NCBI GenBank assembly: GCA_013349295.1
Contig: DUZW01000002.1
Coordinates: 1 to 64,000 of the forward strand
Direction: 5' to 3'
Length of the DNA: 64,000 nt
From: Deltaproteobacteria bacterium
GTDB lineage: Bacteria; Desulfobacterota; Desulfobulbia; Desulfobulbales; Desulfurivibrionaceae
Shown here piece by piece: positions 10,069 to 19,756 of the stretch. How positions within the stretch are numbered: the first letter of the stretch is position 1; each line of letters opens with the position of its first letter. Made by a program: the position numbers and the translations under genes. The notes under the pieces were generated by a model, which ran no database searches, was not told where the DNA came from, and saw nothing but the letters and a program-made list of their open reading frames with translations.

Positions 10069-10131
10069 TAGGAGCCGTTCAGAAACAACATGGCCGTTTA
10101 TGTTGCCTTACTGTACGGCTCCTTATGCCAT
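10069..10131. repeat. Imperfect inverted-repeat element with AGGAGCCGT ends
   Basis: The left arm TAGGAGCCGTTCAGAAAC and right arm (on the other strand) TAAGGAGCCGTACAGTAAGG are imperfect inverted repeats bounding about 63 nt. The rest of the 306-nt gap between the sulfite reductase and rdgB (10053-10358) shows no gene, and it must contain the rdgB promoter. The arm sequence recurs at 37906-37929 and 52346-52366. Confidence 0.6.
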
Positions 10132-10358
10132 CCGGCCACCTAAAACGGCCATGTTATTTTTTAACGATGGCTTATTGAAAAAGAGGGGCTTGAGTGCCTC
10201 CTGCTCTGTACCACCCTTGGGCCATGATTTCCTTGACCTGGGACAAGTTTCGGCTGAATGCGGCGGTAATCGCCTGTCTTGACTTCCAGACGCGCACGGT
10301 TTACATCTGTCTTTTACCGATACTATCAGGTCTCAGCTCTTTTGTGAGGAGAAAAATC

Positions 10359-11054
10359 ATGCTCAATATATTGGTTCTGGCCACCAAAAATAAAGGAAAA
10401 CTCAAGGAGTTCCGGGAGCTGCTCAAGGATTTTCCGGTGGAGGTCCGCTCGCTTGCCGATTTCGGGCCCATCCCCGAGGTGATCGAGGATGGAGCAACCT
10501 TTGACGACAATGCCTACAAAAAGGCGCATTTCACCGCCAAGGTCCTGGGTCTGCCCTGTATTGCCGATGATTCAGGATTGGCGGTCGAGGCTCTGGATGG
10601 CGCGCCCGGGGTGTATTCCGCCCGCTATGCCGGAGAAAACGCCGGCGATGCGGAGAATACCGCCAAGTTGCTTAAAGAAATGGAAGGGGTGGCCAACCGG
10701 AAGGCTGCCTTTCACTGTGTCCTCTCCATTGCCGTGCCTTCCGGCCCGGCCCTGACCTACGAGGGAACCTGCGAAGGGGAATTGCTCACCGCGCCCCGGG
10801 GCGAGGATGGTTTCGGCTATGATCCGATTTTCTTCTATCCGGAACTGGGCAAGAGCTTTGCCGAACTGACCATGGAGGAGAAGAACCGGGTGAGCCACCG
10901 GGGTCGAGCCATGGCCGAGATGGCCGCTGAGTTCGATCAGGTGCTCAAGTGGATGAAACAGCGGCTTACCGAGGCAAAGCCTCCCAAACCCGACCACGAG
11001 CAGTTTGAGCACAACGACTGGTCCGAAGAGATCATGGTGCGCGAGGTAAAATAA
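10359..11054 (+). CDS. rdgB: XTP/dITP diphosphatase (RdgB/HAM1)
   Basis: A 231-residue nucleotide house-cleaning enzyme that hydrolyses dITP, dXTP and XTP to monophosphates. Family motifs are LVLATKNKGKLKEFRELL at the N-terminus, FDDNAYKKA, ADDSGLAVEALDGAPGVYSARYAG and the C-terminal FGYDPIF and SHRGRA. The ATG at 10359 has GAGGAG 7 nt upstream; the open frame extends 55 codons further upstream but without family similarity. The C-terminal 30 residues (after KWMKQRL) are a charged extension not usual in the family. Confidence 0.93.
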   Translation: MLNILVLATKNKGKLKEFRELLKDFPVEVRSLADFGPIPEVIEDGATFDDNAYKKAHFTAKVLGLPCIADDSGLAVEALDGAPGVYSARYAGENAGDAENTAKLLKEMEGVANRKAAFHCVLSIAVPSGPALTYEGTCEGELLTAPRGEDGFGYDPIFFYPELGKSFAELTMEEKNRVSHRGRAMAEMAAEFDQVLKWMKQRLTEAKPPKPDHEQFEHNDWSEEIMVREVK

Positions 11055-11144
11055 GGCATGCAAAACCAATGAGTTCGAACGCAACGAGAGGCGTAGCGTT
11101 GTTGTTCGCCTTTATTTCTTATTGCCATCACGCGAGTGGAATTA

Positions 11145-14100
11145 ATGGCTGCTGAAGCCCAAAACAAAAATGTTGTCTCGGTAGCGATTATCGCAGTATT
11201 TGCCATCCTGGCGGTGGGGATCTTGCTTACTGGCTACTTTTTTTACCAGGCCGAGGTAAAGCAACATCGGATCGAGGCGGAAGAAAAACTTGCGGTCATT
11301 GCGAACCTCAAGATGGCTGAACTGGTGAAATGGCGGGAAGAACGCATATTAGATGGCGCGAGCTTTTCCGCCAATCACGTTTTTGTCAATCTGGTGCGGC
11401 GTTATTTCTCTAATCCGCGGGAAACAGAGACGGAACAACAGCTGCGGGACTTTATCTCCTCTTATGTTGCGCGTTATGATTATGACCAAATTCGCCTGCT
11501 TGACCAACAGGGGGTAATCCGCGTCTCATTTCCGGCAATTGAGGAGCCGGTCTCGGCTGTTGTGTCAGCACAGATACCTGAAGTCCTGCAATCGAAACAT
11601 ATAACGATCGTTGATTTTTACCGGCATGACCATGATCACCACATCTCCCTCGAAGTACTCGTCCCCATCCTCGATGTTGCGGCGGGCAATCGGACAATCG
11701 GCATCGTCGCCCTGCGGATTAATCCTGAACGCTATCTCTATCCCTCCATTTTGAACTGGCCCACGCCCGACCAGTCAGCGGAAACCCTGCTCGTCCGGCG
11801 CGAAGGCAATGATGCGGTTTTTCTGAACAATCTCAAATTCAAGAAAGATGCGGCCCTCAACTTACGGTTTCCATTGGAAAAGAAAAATATTCCTGCGGTG
11901 ATGGCGGTCTTGGGCCGGACGGGGATCGTGGAAGGAATGGATTACCGAAACAAACCGGCGATTGCCGATGTCCGTGCCGTGCCTCGATCGCCGTGGTTTC
12001 TGGTAACCCGCATAAGCAGATCGGAGATGTACACGCATTTACGAGAGCATGAGTTGCTGCTCTGCGCAGTTGTGACAGCACTGATCTTTGCTTCCGGTAC
12101 CGGCATGGCCTTGATTTGGAAGATGATAAATACCGGCCATTATCGGGAGAGACTGCGGGTGGCTGAGTTACTTTCCGCTAATGAACGACGCCTGCATCTC
12201 GCCGCCAGTGCGGGGAAGATCGGTATCTGGGATTGGGATGTCGCCACAAACGAACTGATCTGGGATGACAACATGTATTCCCTTTACGGCATCAACAAAG
12301 AGGATTTCAGCGGCGCATATGATGCCTGGAGTAAAGCCATACATCCCGATGATCGTCTCTTTGTCGAGGAAGAAATCCAAGCGGCCTTGAGGGGCGAACG
12401 AGAATATGCCCCCGAGTTCCGTATCGTGCATCCTGACGGCACCATCCGGTTTATCAAGGCCGCGTCCCAGGTCATCCCTGACCAGTTCGGCAAACCCCGC
12501 CAAATGGTCGGCACCAATATCGACATCAGCGAGAGCAAGCAAGTTGAGCAAGTTCAAACCTTCCTGGCCCAGACCAGCACCGGGGGGGTTACGGACGAAT
12601 CATTCTTCCGTGATCTTGCCCGGTACCTGGCCCAAAGCCTTGGCATGGACTTCGTTTGTATCGACCGCCTCGAAGGGGAGGGATTAACCGCCCGAACGGT
12701 GGCGGTCTGGAGCGACGACCATTTCGAGGATAACATCTCCTATGCCCTAAAAGATACACCCTGCGGCGAAGTGGTGGGCAAGCGGGTCTGTTGCTTCCCC
12801 GCCGATGTATGCCGACTCTTCCCGCACGATGAGATGCTCACGGTTCTGCGGGCCCAGAGCTATATCGGGACGACGCTTTTCAGCCACACCGGTCGGCCGA
12901 TCGGCCTGATTGCGCTCATCGGTCACACTCCGTTGACCACCACACGGCTGGCTGAAAACATCTTGAACCTTGTAAGCGTGCGCGCGGCAGGGGAGTTGGA
13001 ACGTTTGGATGCCGAGGAGGCTAAATTTCAGGCGGAGGAGCATCTGCGCCTGTTCCGAAAGCTCTTCGACCGGGCAAACGATTTCATCCTGGTGATTGAT
13101 CCGAAAACCAGCATGTTCCTGGACGTGAATCAGTCGTTTTGCGACAATCTGGGCTACAGTCGCGAAGAGCTGCTGGGGATAAAGGTGGTCGGGTTGGATA
13201 CCAACCTGCCTGATTTTCCTGCCTGGCAGGCTTATGTGGAAAGATTACGCCGGGAGCAGGAATCTGCCGGCGAAAGCCGGTATCGTCGGAAGGACGGCTC
13301 GCTCATCCCGGTTGAGATCCACACCAATTACCAGTCCTTTGAAGGAAAAGAGTATGTCCTCGGGGTGGTGCGGGACATAACGGAACAGCTCCGGCGCCGG
13401 GCGGAACGCGATGCGGCCCTGCTCAAGGCCGAGGCGGCCAACCAGGCAAAGAGTGAGTTCCTGGCCAACATGAGCCACGAGATCAGGACCCCGATGAATG
13501 CCATCATGGGCATGATCGGCCTGGCCTTGAAGCGGCCTCTTTCCGAAAAGGTGACAGAGTTTCTCTCCGTGGCCCAGAACTCAGCGAATTCGCTTCTGGG
13601 GATCATCAACGACATTCTGGACTTCTCCAAGATCGAATCGGGCAAGCTCTCCATTGAGGATATCAAGTTCAGCCTGCAGGACTCCCTGGCTAATCTCCTG
13701 GGCATGTTTCGGGAGAGCTGTCGTGAGAAAGGGCTCGATCTCGATACCGAGATAGGAAGCGATGTGCCTGATGTGGTGATCGGCGATCCCAGCCGGCTTG
13801 GCCAAATACTGGTAAATCTGATTAATAACGCCATCAAATTTACCAGGCAGGGCGCAATTACCGTAACCATCCGTTGCCTGGCAAGGGATGAGGAGAGTGT
13901 TCGCCTGCGCTTCACTGTTTGCGACAGCGGCATTGGTATCCCGGCGAATAAGATCGCCACCATCTTCGATGCCTTTGAACAAGCGGACGGCTCCATCAAC
14001 AGAAATTATGGAGGAACAGGGCTTGGTTTAACGATCTGCAAGAAGTTGGTGCAGATGATGGGCGGCGAGATCAGTGTGGACAGTTCCCTTGGGATGGGCA

Positions 14101-14624
14101 GCACCTTCGCTTTCGAGTTGCCTTTGCGGCTGCCCGAGACCGGCAGGCTCAACCCTCCCGAGACATTGAATGTTTTCGGCAAACAAATTCCGGAGGTCGA
14201 TGCCGAGGCGATCCAAGGGTTGCGAGGCAAGAAGATCCTGCTGGTGGAGGACAACCAGATCAACCAGATGGTGGCCCGGGAGGTTCTCGCCAATGCGGGG
14301 CTCATCGTGACCATGGCCAACAATGGCCGGGAGGCGCTGGTCATGCTGGCCGATGACGTGGCGGCGGTATTGATGGATATCCAGATGCCGGAGATGGACG
14401 GCTACGAGACAACCAGGGCCATCCGGCAACAACCGCGTTTCGCCAATCTTCCCATTATTGCCATGACCGCCAATGCCATGAGCGGTGACAAGGAAAAATG
14501 CCTGACCGCCGGCATGGATGACTACGTGGCAAAACCCTTTGAGCCGAAGGAGGTCTTAGGAAAGCTGGTTCGCTATCTGAAAGGCGATTCGACGACAAAA
14601 CGGCAGGCCGACGAGGTAGCGTAA
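11145..14624 (+). CDS. Large hybrid sensor histidine kinase (periplasmic sensor, PAS, GAF, PAS, HisKA, HATPase, receiver)
   Basis: A 1159-residue membrane kinase. TM1 is at about 13-37 and TM2 at about 305-327, bounding a large periplasmic sensor that looks Cache-like. Cytoplasmic modules in order: PAS of the PAS_3 type (WDWDVATNELIWDDNM and later HPDDR), a GAF domain (about 460-620), a second PAS (FDRANDFILVIDPKTSMFLDVN), HisKA with H778 in SHEIRTP, an ATPase domain (CDSGIGIP, GGTGLGL) and a receiver with D1078 in LMDIQMPEMDG and K in YVAKPF. It stands alone with no DNA-binding partner, so the output is unknown. ATG 11145 is preceded by GAGTGG; a GTG three codons upstream is an alternative start. 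Its codon usage is visibly less GC-rich at the 5' end than in neighbouring genes. Confidence 0.9.
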   Translation: MAAEAQNKNVVSVAIIAVFAILAVGILLTGYFFYQAEVKQHRIEAEEKLAVIANLKMAELVKWREERILDGASFSANHVFVNLVRRYFSNPRETETEQQLRDFISSYVARYDYDQIRLLDQQGVIRVSFPAIEEPVSAVVSAQIPEVLQSKHITIVDFYRHDHDHHISLEVLVPILDVAAGNRTIGIVALRINPERYLYPSILNWPTPDQSAETLLVRREGNDAVFLNNLKFKKDAALNLRFPLEKKNIPAVMAVLGRTGIVEGMDYRNKPAIADVRAVPRSPWFLVTRISRSEMYTHLREHELLLCAVVTALIFASGTGMALIWKMINTGHYRERLRVAELLSANERRLHLAASAGKIGIWDWDVATNELIWDDNMYSLYGINKEDFSGAYDAWSKAIHPDDRLFVEEEIQAALRGEREYAPEFRIVHPDGTIRFIKAASQVIPDQFGKPRQMVGTNIDISESKQVEQVQTFLAQTSTGGVTDESFFRDLARYLAQSLGMDFVCIDRLEGEGLTARTVAVWSDDHFEDNISYALKDTPCGEVVGKRVCCFPADVCRLFPHDEMLTVLRAQSYIGTTLFSHTGRPIGLIALIGHTPLTTTRLAENILNLVSVRAAGELERLDAEEAKFQAEEHLRLFRKLFDRANDFILVIDPKTSMFLDVNQSFCDNLGYSREELLGIKVVGLDTNLPDFPAWQAYVERLRREQESAGESRYRRKDGSLIPVEIHTNYQSFEGKEYVLGVVRDITEQLRRRAERDAALLKAEAANQAKSEFLANMSHEIRTPMNAIMGMIGLALKRPLSEKVTEFLSVAQNSANSLLGIINDILDFSKIESGKLSIEDIKFSLQDSLANLLGMFRESCREKGLDLDTEIGSDVPDVVIGDPSRLGQILVNLINNAIKFTRQGAITVTIRCLARDEESVRLRFTVCDSGIGIPANKIATIFDAFEQADGSINRNYGGTGLGLTICKKLVQMMGGEISVDSSLGMGSTFAFELPLRLPETGRLNPPETLNVFGKQIPEVDAEAIQGLRGKKILLVEDNQINQMVAREVLANAGLIVTMANNGREALVMLADDVAAVLMDIQMPEMDGYETTRAIRQQPRFANLPIIAMTANAMSGDKEKCLTAGMDDYVAKPFEPKEVLGKLVRYLKGDSTTKRQADEVA

Positions 14625-14733
14625 AAAAGTCGAATCAGGAGGAGCGTTCGGCCCGGTATCCAGGCGCATAAGGACTGCGAAAGCAGGGAACCCGTGAGCC
14701 TCTTGCAACATGAAGAATGAAACCCAAGAACTG

Positions 14734-14812
14734 TCCTTCCCGCGTAGGCGGGAATCCATAAGGCACTGAATTTACCAAAATGGATTCCCGATAACAGCAC
14801 TCGGGAATGACA
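14734..14812. repeat. Cluster of extragenic palindromes (TTCCCGC / GCGGGAA type)
   Basis: The 247-nt gap between the kinase and the YkgJ gene holds two hairpins: TTCCCGC-4 nt-GCGGGAA (14737-14754) and TTCCCGA-9 nt-TCGGGAA (about 14785-14807). In addition CGGGAATCCA and TGGATTCCCG are inverted repeats of each other between them. The core resembles the widespread extragenic repeat often seen in proteobacterial genomes. No gene is visible in the gap. Confidence 0.6.
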
Positions 14813-14871
14813 TATTGGCCATTTTGCAACAGCCTCCCGTATAAAGCATTTTTTTTGCAGCACTGCAAAAT

Positions 14872-15540
14872 TCAATCGGACATCGATGACTTTTTTCGCC
14901 TCTTAAAACGGAGTTCTCCGTTTTCGTCAACCCATTCCATCCCCATCCCAGTCAGCTGTTTAAAAAGCGGCCGGCCAAAGAGAAAAAATTCCATCTCCAA
15001 CGAAATTCCGGCCTGTTGGGCAACCTCGCCCCTTATGGCGAGATCGGCGCGCACTAATTCGGTAAGCAGGGCGATATCCTCCGTTCCTCCTCTTTCCGCG
15101 AGCATGGCGGCGAGGTCACCGGGACAGGTCCGCTCATGGCGGTCGATGACAGCAAGGATCGGGTCGTCTGGGTTGATCAGCTCAGCGCGACTCAGGGTAT
15201 CCCGGTAGATTGTGGCCAGGAGCGCCTCGGGCTGCCTGCACTGGAGAATTCTACAGGTTACCGGCCGGTGCGCATAGATGGTGCAACCATTGTCTTCTTC
15301 ATCAAAAAAAAGGCAGGTCCAGCCGGCGCCCTTGCCCCGAATCTTGAGCAGCTCCACCGGTACCGGCTCCAGCCTGCCGGTGGCCGGGTTGTAACCGGTT
15401 TCCCCTCGTCGGATGGTGATCAATTGATCGTGACGTATATACCCTTGCCGGACAAGGAGGATATCCTCCCGACTCAAGGCCGGTCCGCCTTTTCGGCAAC
15501 AGGTGCCGCATTGTCTGCACTGTTTTTTAGTCTCTTTCAT
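14872..15540 (-). CDS. YkgJ-family cysteine-cluster protein
   Basis: 222 residues. The N-terminal motif C8-X2-C11-X2-C14-C15 (CRQCGTCC) and the downstream GCTIYAHRPVTCRILQC define the YkgJ family, which is proposed to bind zinc or an iron-sulfur cluster. A third Cys pair (ERTCPG) lies further on. The function is unknown; it is soluble and cytoplasmic by sequence. The last 120 residues are helical and less conserved. The gene is monocistronic, converging with the kinase. The Shine-Dalgarno is weak. Confidence 0.85.
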   Translation of the reverse strand: MKETKKQCRQCGTCCRKGGPALSREDILLVRQGYIRHDQLITIRRGETGYNPATGRLEPVPVELLKIRGKGAGWTCLFFDEEDNGCTIYAHRPVTCRILQCRQPEALLATIYRDTLSRAELINPDDPILAVIDRHERTCPGDLAAMLAERGGTEDIALLTELVRADLAIRGEVAQQAGISLEMEFFLFGRPLFKQLTGMGMEWVDENGELRFKRRKKSSMSD

Positions 15541-15701
15541 GTCTCAAGAGTGAAGTGTGGGCGCAATACGATCCTGATTCGGGTCGAGTCCGGAAGCATT
15601 GACCGCCTGTTTTCGGGGGGATAACTCTTGTCATCCGGGAATATGACGCCATGCAAATAATGCCGAACCACTCAACATTCAATAAAAAGGAGAATTCTTC
15701 C

Positions 15702-15977
15702 ATGCGCCGGTCAAAACGTAAGCCATACCAGATGGGAATGCAAGCCTCACCTTGCGGGTGATCCCGAAGTATTGCTCGAAGGCATGAGCTGGCGAGCTCG
15801 GATAACGCCTGGGGGAAATTCCCAGAACCGATACAAAAAGCCAAGCTGTTTACAGGCCACAACCCTCTTGGTTTTGAGGCAGAGTCTCGACTTTACCGCC
15901 CCTGTGATTGTTCGGTTTTTTTCCAAAGCGCGGGCTTTGTCGGTACCGTTGCTCTTTTTCAGCAAAAAGAACCTTAA
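15702..15977 (+). CDS. Possible small gene with an in-frame UGA at codon 20
   Basis: A strong Shine-Dalgarno (AAAAAGGAGAA) precedes ATG 15702. The frame reads 19 codons ending SPCG, meets TGA at 15759-15761, then stays open for a further 71 codons (including FEAESRLYRPCDCSVFF) to TAA at 15975-15977. A hairpin follows at once. An upstream TTGACC-17 nt-TAACTC fits a promoter. Either this is a degraded gene with a nonsense mutation, a chance open frame, or a small selenoprotein. An imperfect hairpin (CCGA / GCTCG ... CGAGC / TCGG) lies just after the UGA, but I cannot show that it is a SECIS. I do not recognise the protein. The downstream part is less GC-rich than its neighbours. Confidence 0.25.
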
Positions 15978-15980
15978 AAA

Positions 15981-16007
15981 GCGCCTTGACCACCAAGCTA
16001 CGGGCGC
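15981..16007. terminator. Hairpin with flanking A/T runs (bidirectional terminator candidate)
   Basis: GCGC ... CTTG-5 nt-CAAG ... GCGC forms a bulged hairpin with AAAAA on the left and ATTTT on the right. It directly follows the small ORF at 15702-15977 on the plus strand. Read on the minus strand, its first half also resembles a tRNA acceptor and D arm, but there is no anticodon arm. Confidence 0.45.
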
Positions 16008-16058
16008 ATTTTAAGTCTGGGTAAAAATGCCTATCTATCTGATTTCTAAGTTTTTTTC

Positions 16059-16086
16059 TTGACAAGTATCCGGCGAGGTGTAAGAA
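16059..16086 (+). promoter_or_regulatory. Candidate sigma-70 promoter of the carbonic anhydrase gene
   Basis: TTGACA at 16059-16064 and TAAGAA at 16081-16086 with 16-nt spacing, about 100 nt upstream of the start codon. It is followed immediately by a pair of direct repeats. Confidence 0.45.
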
Positions 16087-16125
16087 AAACGGTACAAATT
16101 GAGATCAGGAAAACAGTACAAATTG
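16087..16125 (+). repeat. Two direct repeats AAAC(G/A)GTACAAATTG, 24 nt apart
   Basis: AAACGGTACAAATTG (16087-16101) and AAACAGTACAAATTG (16111-16125) differ at one base and are phased 24 nt apart just downstream of the candidate -10. They could be operator half-sites for the carbonic anhydrase gene or the remnant of a mobile-element end. Confidence 0.5.
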
Positions 16126-16184
16126 GAACTCGTTGCAAAATGAGTTAAGCATTGTATCCGCAGTAATGATTAAGGAGAAAAAAA

Positions 16185-16955
16185 ATGAAAAAGATGATCC
16201 GTACCGCTGCTGCGGCAGGCTGCCTGCTGCTGCTCACCGCCGTCCCTGCCCTGGCCCATAAACCGAGCCCGGACGAGGCTCTCACCATGCTGAAAGAAGG
16301 CAATGCCCGTTTTGTGGCCGGCACCCCCAGCCACCCGCACAGCGACAGTGCCCGCCTGATTCAGGCAGGCACGGAAAGCCAGGCGGACCATGCCATTGCC
16401 ACCATCCTTGGCTGTTCCGATTCCCGGGTGCCGCTGGAACGCCTCTTTGACGCGGGGATCATGGATCTCTTCGTCATCCGGATTGCCGGCAATGTGGTTG
16501 ATGTGGACGAGGCCGGTTCCATCGAGTACGGCCTGGCCCATGTCAACACCCCGGTGCTGGTGGTGCTCGGCCATACCCAGTGCGGCGCGGTCACTGCGGT
16601 AACCGATGCGGTTCAGGGTCACGGACATGCCCTGGAGCGGAATATCCCGCCCCTGGTCGATAACATTGCCCCGGCGGTGAAGCGCGCCATTGCCCAGCAT
16701 CCGGAAGCAAAAGGCAAGGACGTGGTTCCTTTCGGCATCGAGGAGAACGTCTGGCAGGGTATCGAAGACCTCTTCCTGAGCAGCCCGGCCACCCGTGAGC
16801 TGGTGAAAAGCGGCAAGGTCAAGGTGGTGGGTGCCATTTACGATGTGGGTACCGGCACGGTCAAATGGTTGCCCGAGGCCAACACCGCCGTGCTGTTGAA
16901 GAAAGCCGAGGCGAACCCCAAACGCGCCACCAAGGCCATGGCCGGCGACCACTGA
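16185..16955 (+). CDS. Periplasmic beta-class carbonic anhydrase
   Basis: 256 residues, catalysing CO2/bicarbonate interconversion. A clear Sec signal peptide (residues 1-24, ending VPALA-H) puts it in the periplasm, which is less usual for beta-class enzymes. The zinc site is C77 and D79-R81 (CSDSR) plus H130 and C133 (GHTQCG); all are present. A secreted enzyme could supply bicarbonate or buffer the periplasm. The gene is monocistronic with a strong Shine-Dalgarno (AAGGAG) and its own terminator. Confidence 0.93.
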   Translation: MKKMIRTAAAAGCLLLLTAVPALAHKPSPDEALTMLKEGNARFVAGTPSHPHSDSARLIQAGTESQADHAIATILGCSDSRVPLERLFDAGIMDLFVIRIAGNVVDVDEAGSIEYGLAHVNTPVLVVLGHTQCGAVTAVTDAVQGHGHALERNIPPLVDNIAPAVKRAIAQHPEAKGKDVVPFGIEENVWQGIEDLFLSSPATRELVKSGKVKVVGAIYDVGTGTVKWLPEANTAVLLKKAEANPKRATKAMAGDH

Positions 16956-16978
16956 GTTTTTTTCTTTCCGGTAAAGAC

Positions 16979-17017
16979 AAGGCGGTACTGCCCGAGGGCG
17001 GTGCCGCCTTTTTTTGT
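16979..17017 (+). terminator. Rho-independent terminator after carbonic anhydrase
   Basis: GGCGGTAC / GTGCCGCC stem with a 12-nt loop followed by seven T residues. Confidence 0.85.
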
Positions 17018-17132
17018 CCCCCGCTCGGCCTCAGGTTCTCCTTGACAGGTCGCGCCCGGCAAGGGTAGGAATCTGGTTTGAAAAAATTTACCGGACCAAC
17101 CCGGTTTCTTATTGTGCAAGGAGGTTGTACCC

Positions 17133-19667
17133 ATGCTAGAGGCGTATCAAAAACATGTTGCCGAACGTGCTGCCCAGGGGTTGCCCCCCCTGCCCCTTTC
17201 CGCCAACCAGACCACGGCCCTGGTTGCGCTGCTGCAAAAACCGGTTGCCGGAACGGAAGCGACCCTGGTGGATCTGATCAGCAACCAGGTGCCTCCTGGC
17301 GTGGATGAAGCCTCCAAGGTCAAGGCCGGGTTTCTTGCCGGGATAGCCCAAGGCAAGATCGCCTCTCCCCTTATCGACAAGAAGGCGGCGGTGCAGCTGT
17401 TGGGCACCATGCTGGGCGGCTACAATGTGCAGCCGCTTATTGACCTGCTGGATGATGGTGCGCTGGCTGAGGATGCGGTGGCGGCCCTTTCCAACACCCT
17501 TCTGGTCTATGACGCATTCAATGAGGTGGTGGCCAAGGCGAAAAATAATCCACACGCCCAACAAGTGCTTGCCAATTGGGCTGAGGCGACCTGGTTCACC
17601 TCTCGCCCCCCCATGCCCGACGAGCTCACCGTTACGGTGTTCAAGGTTCCGGGTGAAACCAATACCGATGATCTCTCTCCTGCCTCCGAAGCATGGAGCC
17701 GACCGGATATCCCCCTGCACGCCCAATCCATGTTGAGCAACCGGCTGCCCGGCTCGCTGGCGGTCATCGAGGAGTTGAAGAAAAAGGGTCATCCCGTCGC
17801 CTATGTGGGCGACGTCGTGGGCACCGGCTCTTCCCGCAAGTCCGGGGTAAACTCCATGCTCTGGCATATGGGGTGCGACATTCCCTATGTGCCTGCCAAA
17901 CGCACCGGCGGGGTGGTCATGGGCTCCACCATAGCGCCTATCTACTTCAACACCGCCGAAGATTCCGGAATGCTGCCCATTCAGTGCGAAGTGACCAGCC
18001 TTGAAACCGGCGACATCATCACCATCAACACCCGCACCGGCACCATCAGCCGCGACGGGCAGCAGGTCACCACCTTCACCCTTTCCCCCGCCACCCTGCC
18101 CGACGAGGTCCAGGCCGGCGGCCGGGTGAACCTTATCATCGGCCGAGGCTTGACCGCCAAGGCCCGCGAGGCCTTGGGGCTGCCGCCTTCCACCCTCTTC
18201 CGGGAGCCGGAGGTTCCCAAGGATACCGGCAAGGGCTTCACCCTGGCCCAGAAGATGGTGGGCAAGGGTTGCGGTTTGCCAGGGGTTCGGCCCGGCATGT
18301 ACTGCGAGCCCAAGATGGCCTCGGTGGGCTCACAGGACACCACCGGCCCCATGACCCGCGACGAGATCAAAGAGCTGGCCTGCCTGCGCTTTTCCGCTCC
18401 CCTGGTCATGCAGTCCTTTTGTCATACCGCCGCTTATCCCAAGCCGGTGGACGTGAAAACCCACCAGACCCTGCCCGGCTTCATCAGCGAACGGGGGGGG
18501 ATCAGTCTGCGCCCGGGCGACGGGGTGGTTCATTCCTGGCTCAACCGCATGGTCCTGCCCGATACCGTGGGCACCGGCGGTGATTCCCACACCCGCTTCC
18601 CCATCGGCATCTCCTTTCCGGCCGGTTCGGGGTTGGTGGCCTTTGCCGCAGCCACCGGCTCCATGCCCCTGGTCATGCCGGAATCGGTGCTGATCCGTTT
18701 TACGGGCACAATGCAGCCGGGCATTACCCTGCGGGATCTGGTCAACGCCATCCCCTATGCGGCCATCCAGCAGGGTCTGCTCACCGTGGAGAAGAAGGGC
18801 AAGAAGAACCTCTTTGCCGGCACGGTTCTTGAGATCGAGGGTCTGCCCGACTTGGCCGTGGAACAGGCTTTCGAACTGGCCGACGCCTCGGCGGAGCGCT
18901 CCGCCGCTGCCTGCACCGTCCGGCTCAACAAGGAGCCGGTGGCCGAGTTCCTCCGTTCCAATGTGGAGCTGCTGAAAAGCCTGTTGACCCGGGGCTACCG
19001 GGACGCTGCCGCCATCCGCAAGCGGATCGCGGCCATGGAGGAATGGCTGGCTGCGCCCGAGCTGCTGGCCCCGGATGCGGATGCCGAATACAAGGCGGTG
19101 CTGGAGATCGATCTGAACACGATCACCGAGCCGGTGCTGGCCTGCCCCAACGACCCGGACGACGTGAAACTGCTTTCCCAGATGGCGGGTACCGGTATCG
19201 ACGAGGTCTTTGTCGGCTCCTGCATGACCAATATCGGCCATTTCCGGGCCCTGGCCAGGATTCTCGATAACCGCCCCCAGGCTGCCGCCCGCCTCTGGGT
19301 GGCGCCGCCCACCCGGATGGACGAGGAGCAGCTCAAGAGCGAGGGGGTGTACAGCATCCTGGCCAAGGCCGGGGCGAGGACGGAGATACCCGGCTGTTCG
19401 CTCTGCATGGGCAACCAGGCGAGAACCCGGGACAACGCCGTGGTCTTCTCCACCTCCACCCGCAATTTCGACAACCGCATCGGCACCGGCACCAAGGTCT
19501 TCCTGGGTTCGGCGGAGCTGGCCGCGGTTTGCGCCGTGTTGGGACGCATTCCAACCGTGGACGAATACAACAAGATCCTCGCCGAACGGGTGACCCCCAA
19601 GGCGGACGAGGTGTACCGCTACCTCAATTTCCACCGGATCGAGGGGTACGCGGATAAAGGGTGGTAG
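17133..19667 (+). CDS. acnB: Aconitate hydratase B (bifunctional with 2-methylisocitrate dehydratase)
   Basis: An 844-residue AcnB-type aconitase of the TCA cycle, citrate to isocitrate. The N-terminal HEAT-like domain (about 1-160) precedes the swivel domain, the AcnB domain order rather than AcnA. The 4Fe-4S ligands are in the C-terminal half: the [11 protein letters not shown] cysteine and the [10 protein letters not shown] pair. Substrate loops [11 protein letters not shown] and [12 protein letters not shown] are also visible. ATG 17133 has AAGGAGG 8 nt upstream; the open frame starts 7 codons earlier without support. Complete length for the family. Confidence 0.95.
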   Translation: MLEAYQKHVAERAAQGLPPLPLSANQTTALVALLQKPVAGTEATLVDLISNQVPPGVDEASKVKAGFLAGIAQGKIASPLIDKKAAVQLLGTMLGGYNVQPLIDLLDDGALAEDAVAALSNTLLVYDAFNEVVAKAKNNPHAQQVLANWAEATWFTSRPPMPDELTVTVFKVPGETNTDDLSPASEAWSRPDIPLHAQSMLSNRLPGSLAVIEELKKKGHPVAYVGDVVGTGSSRKSGVNSMLWHMGCDIPYVPAKRTGGVVMGSTIAPIYFNTAEDSGMLPIQCEVTSLETGDIITINTRTGTISRDGQQVTTFTLSPATLPDEVQAGGRVNLIIGRGLTAKAREALGLPPSTLFREPEVPKDTGKGFTLAQKMVGKGCGLPGVRPGMYCEPKMASVGSQDTTGPMTRDEIKELACLRFSAPLVMQSFCHTAAYPKPVDVKTHQTLPGFISERGGISLRPGDGVVHSWLNRMVLPDTVGTGGDSHTRFPIGISFPAGSGLVAFAAATGSMPLVMPESVLIRFTGTMQPGITLRDLVNAIPYAAIQQGLLTVEKKGKKNLFAGTVLEIEGLPDLAVEQAFELADASAERSAAACTVRLNKEPVAEFLRSNVELLKSLLTRGYRDAAAIRKRIAAMEEWLAAPELLAPDADAEYKAVLEIDLNTITEPVLACPNDPDDVKLLSQMAGTGIDEVFVGSCMTNIGHFRALARILDNRPQAAARLWVAPPTRMDEEQLKSEGVYSILAKAGARTEIPGCSLCMGNQARTRDNAVVFSTSTRNFDNRIGTGTKVFLGSAELAAVCAVLGRIPTVDEYNKILAERVTPKADEVYRYLNFHRIEGYADKGW

Positions 19668-19756
19668 ATTGCAGTCGGAGGTTCCTATAAACCAACCTTG
19701 CATTGTTGTGGGACAAAATATAGACTTATTTTGAATTACGCAAAATGGAACGAATT

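Noticed and set aside
15981-16007. tRNA-like 5' half on the minus strand
   Set aside because: The acceptor/D-arm similarity is limited to 25 nt; there is no anticodon arm or T arm, and the sequence folds better as a hairpin terminator.
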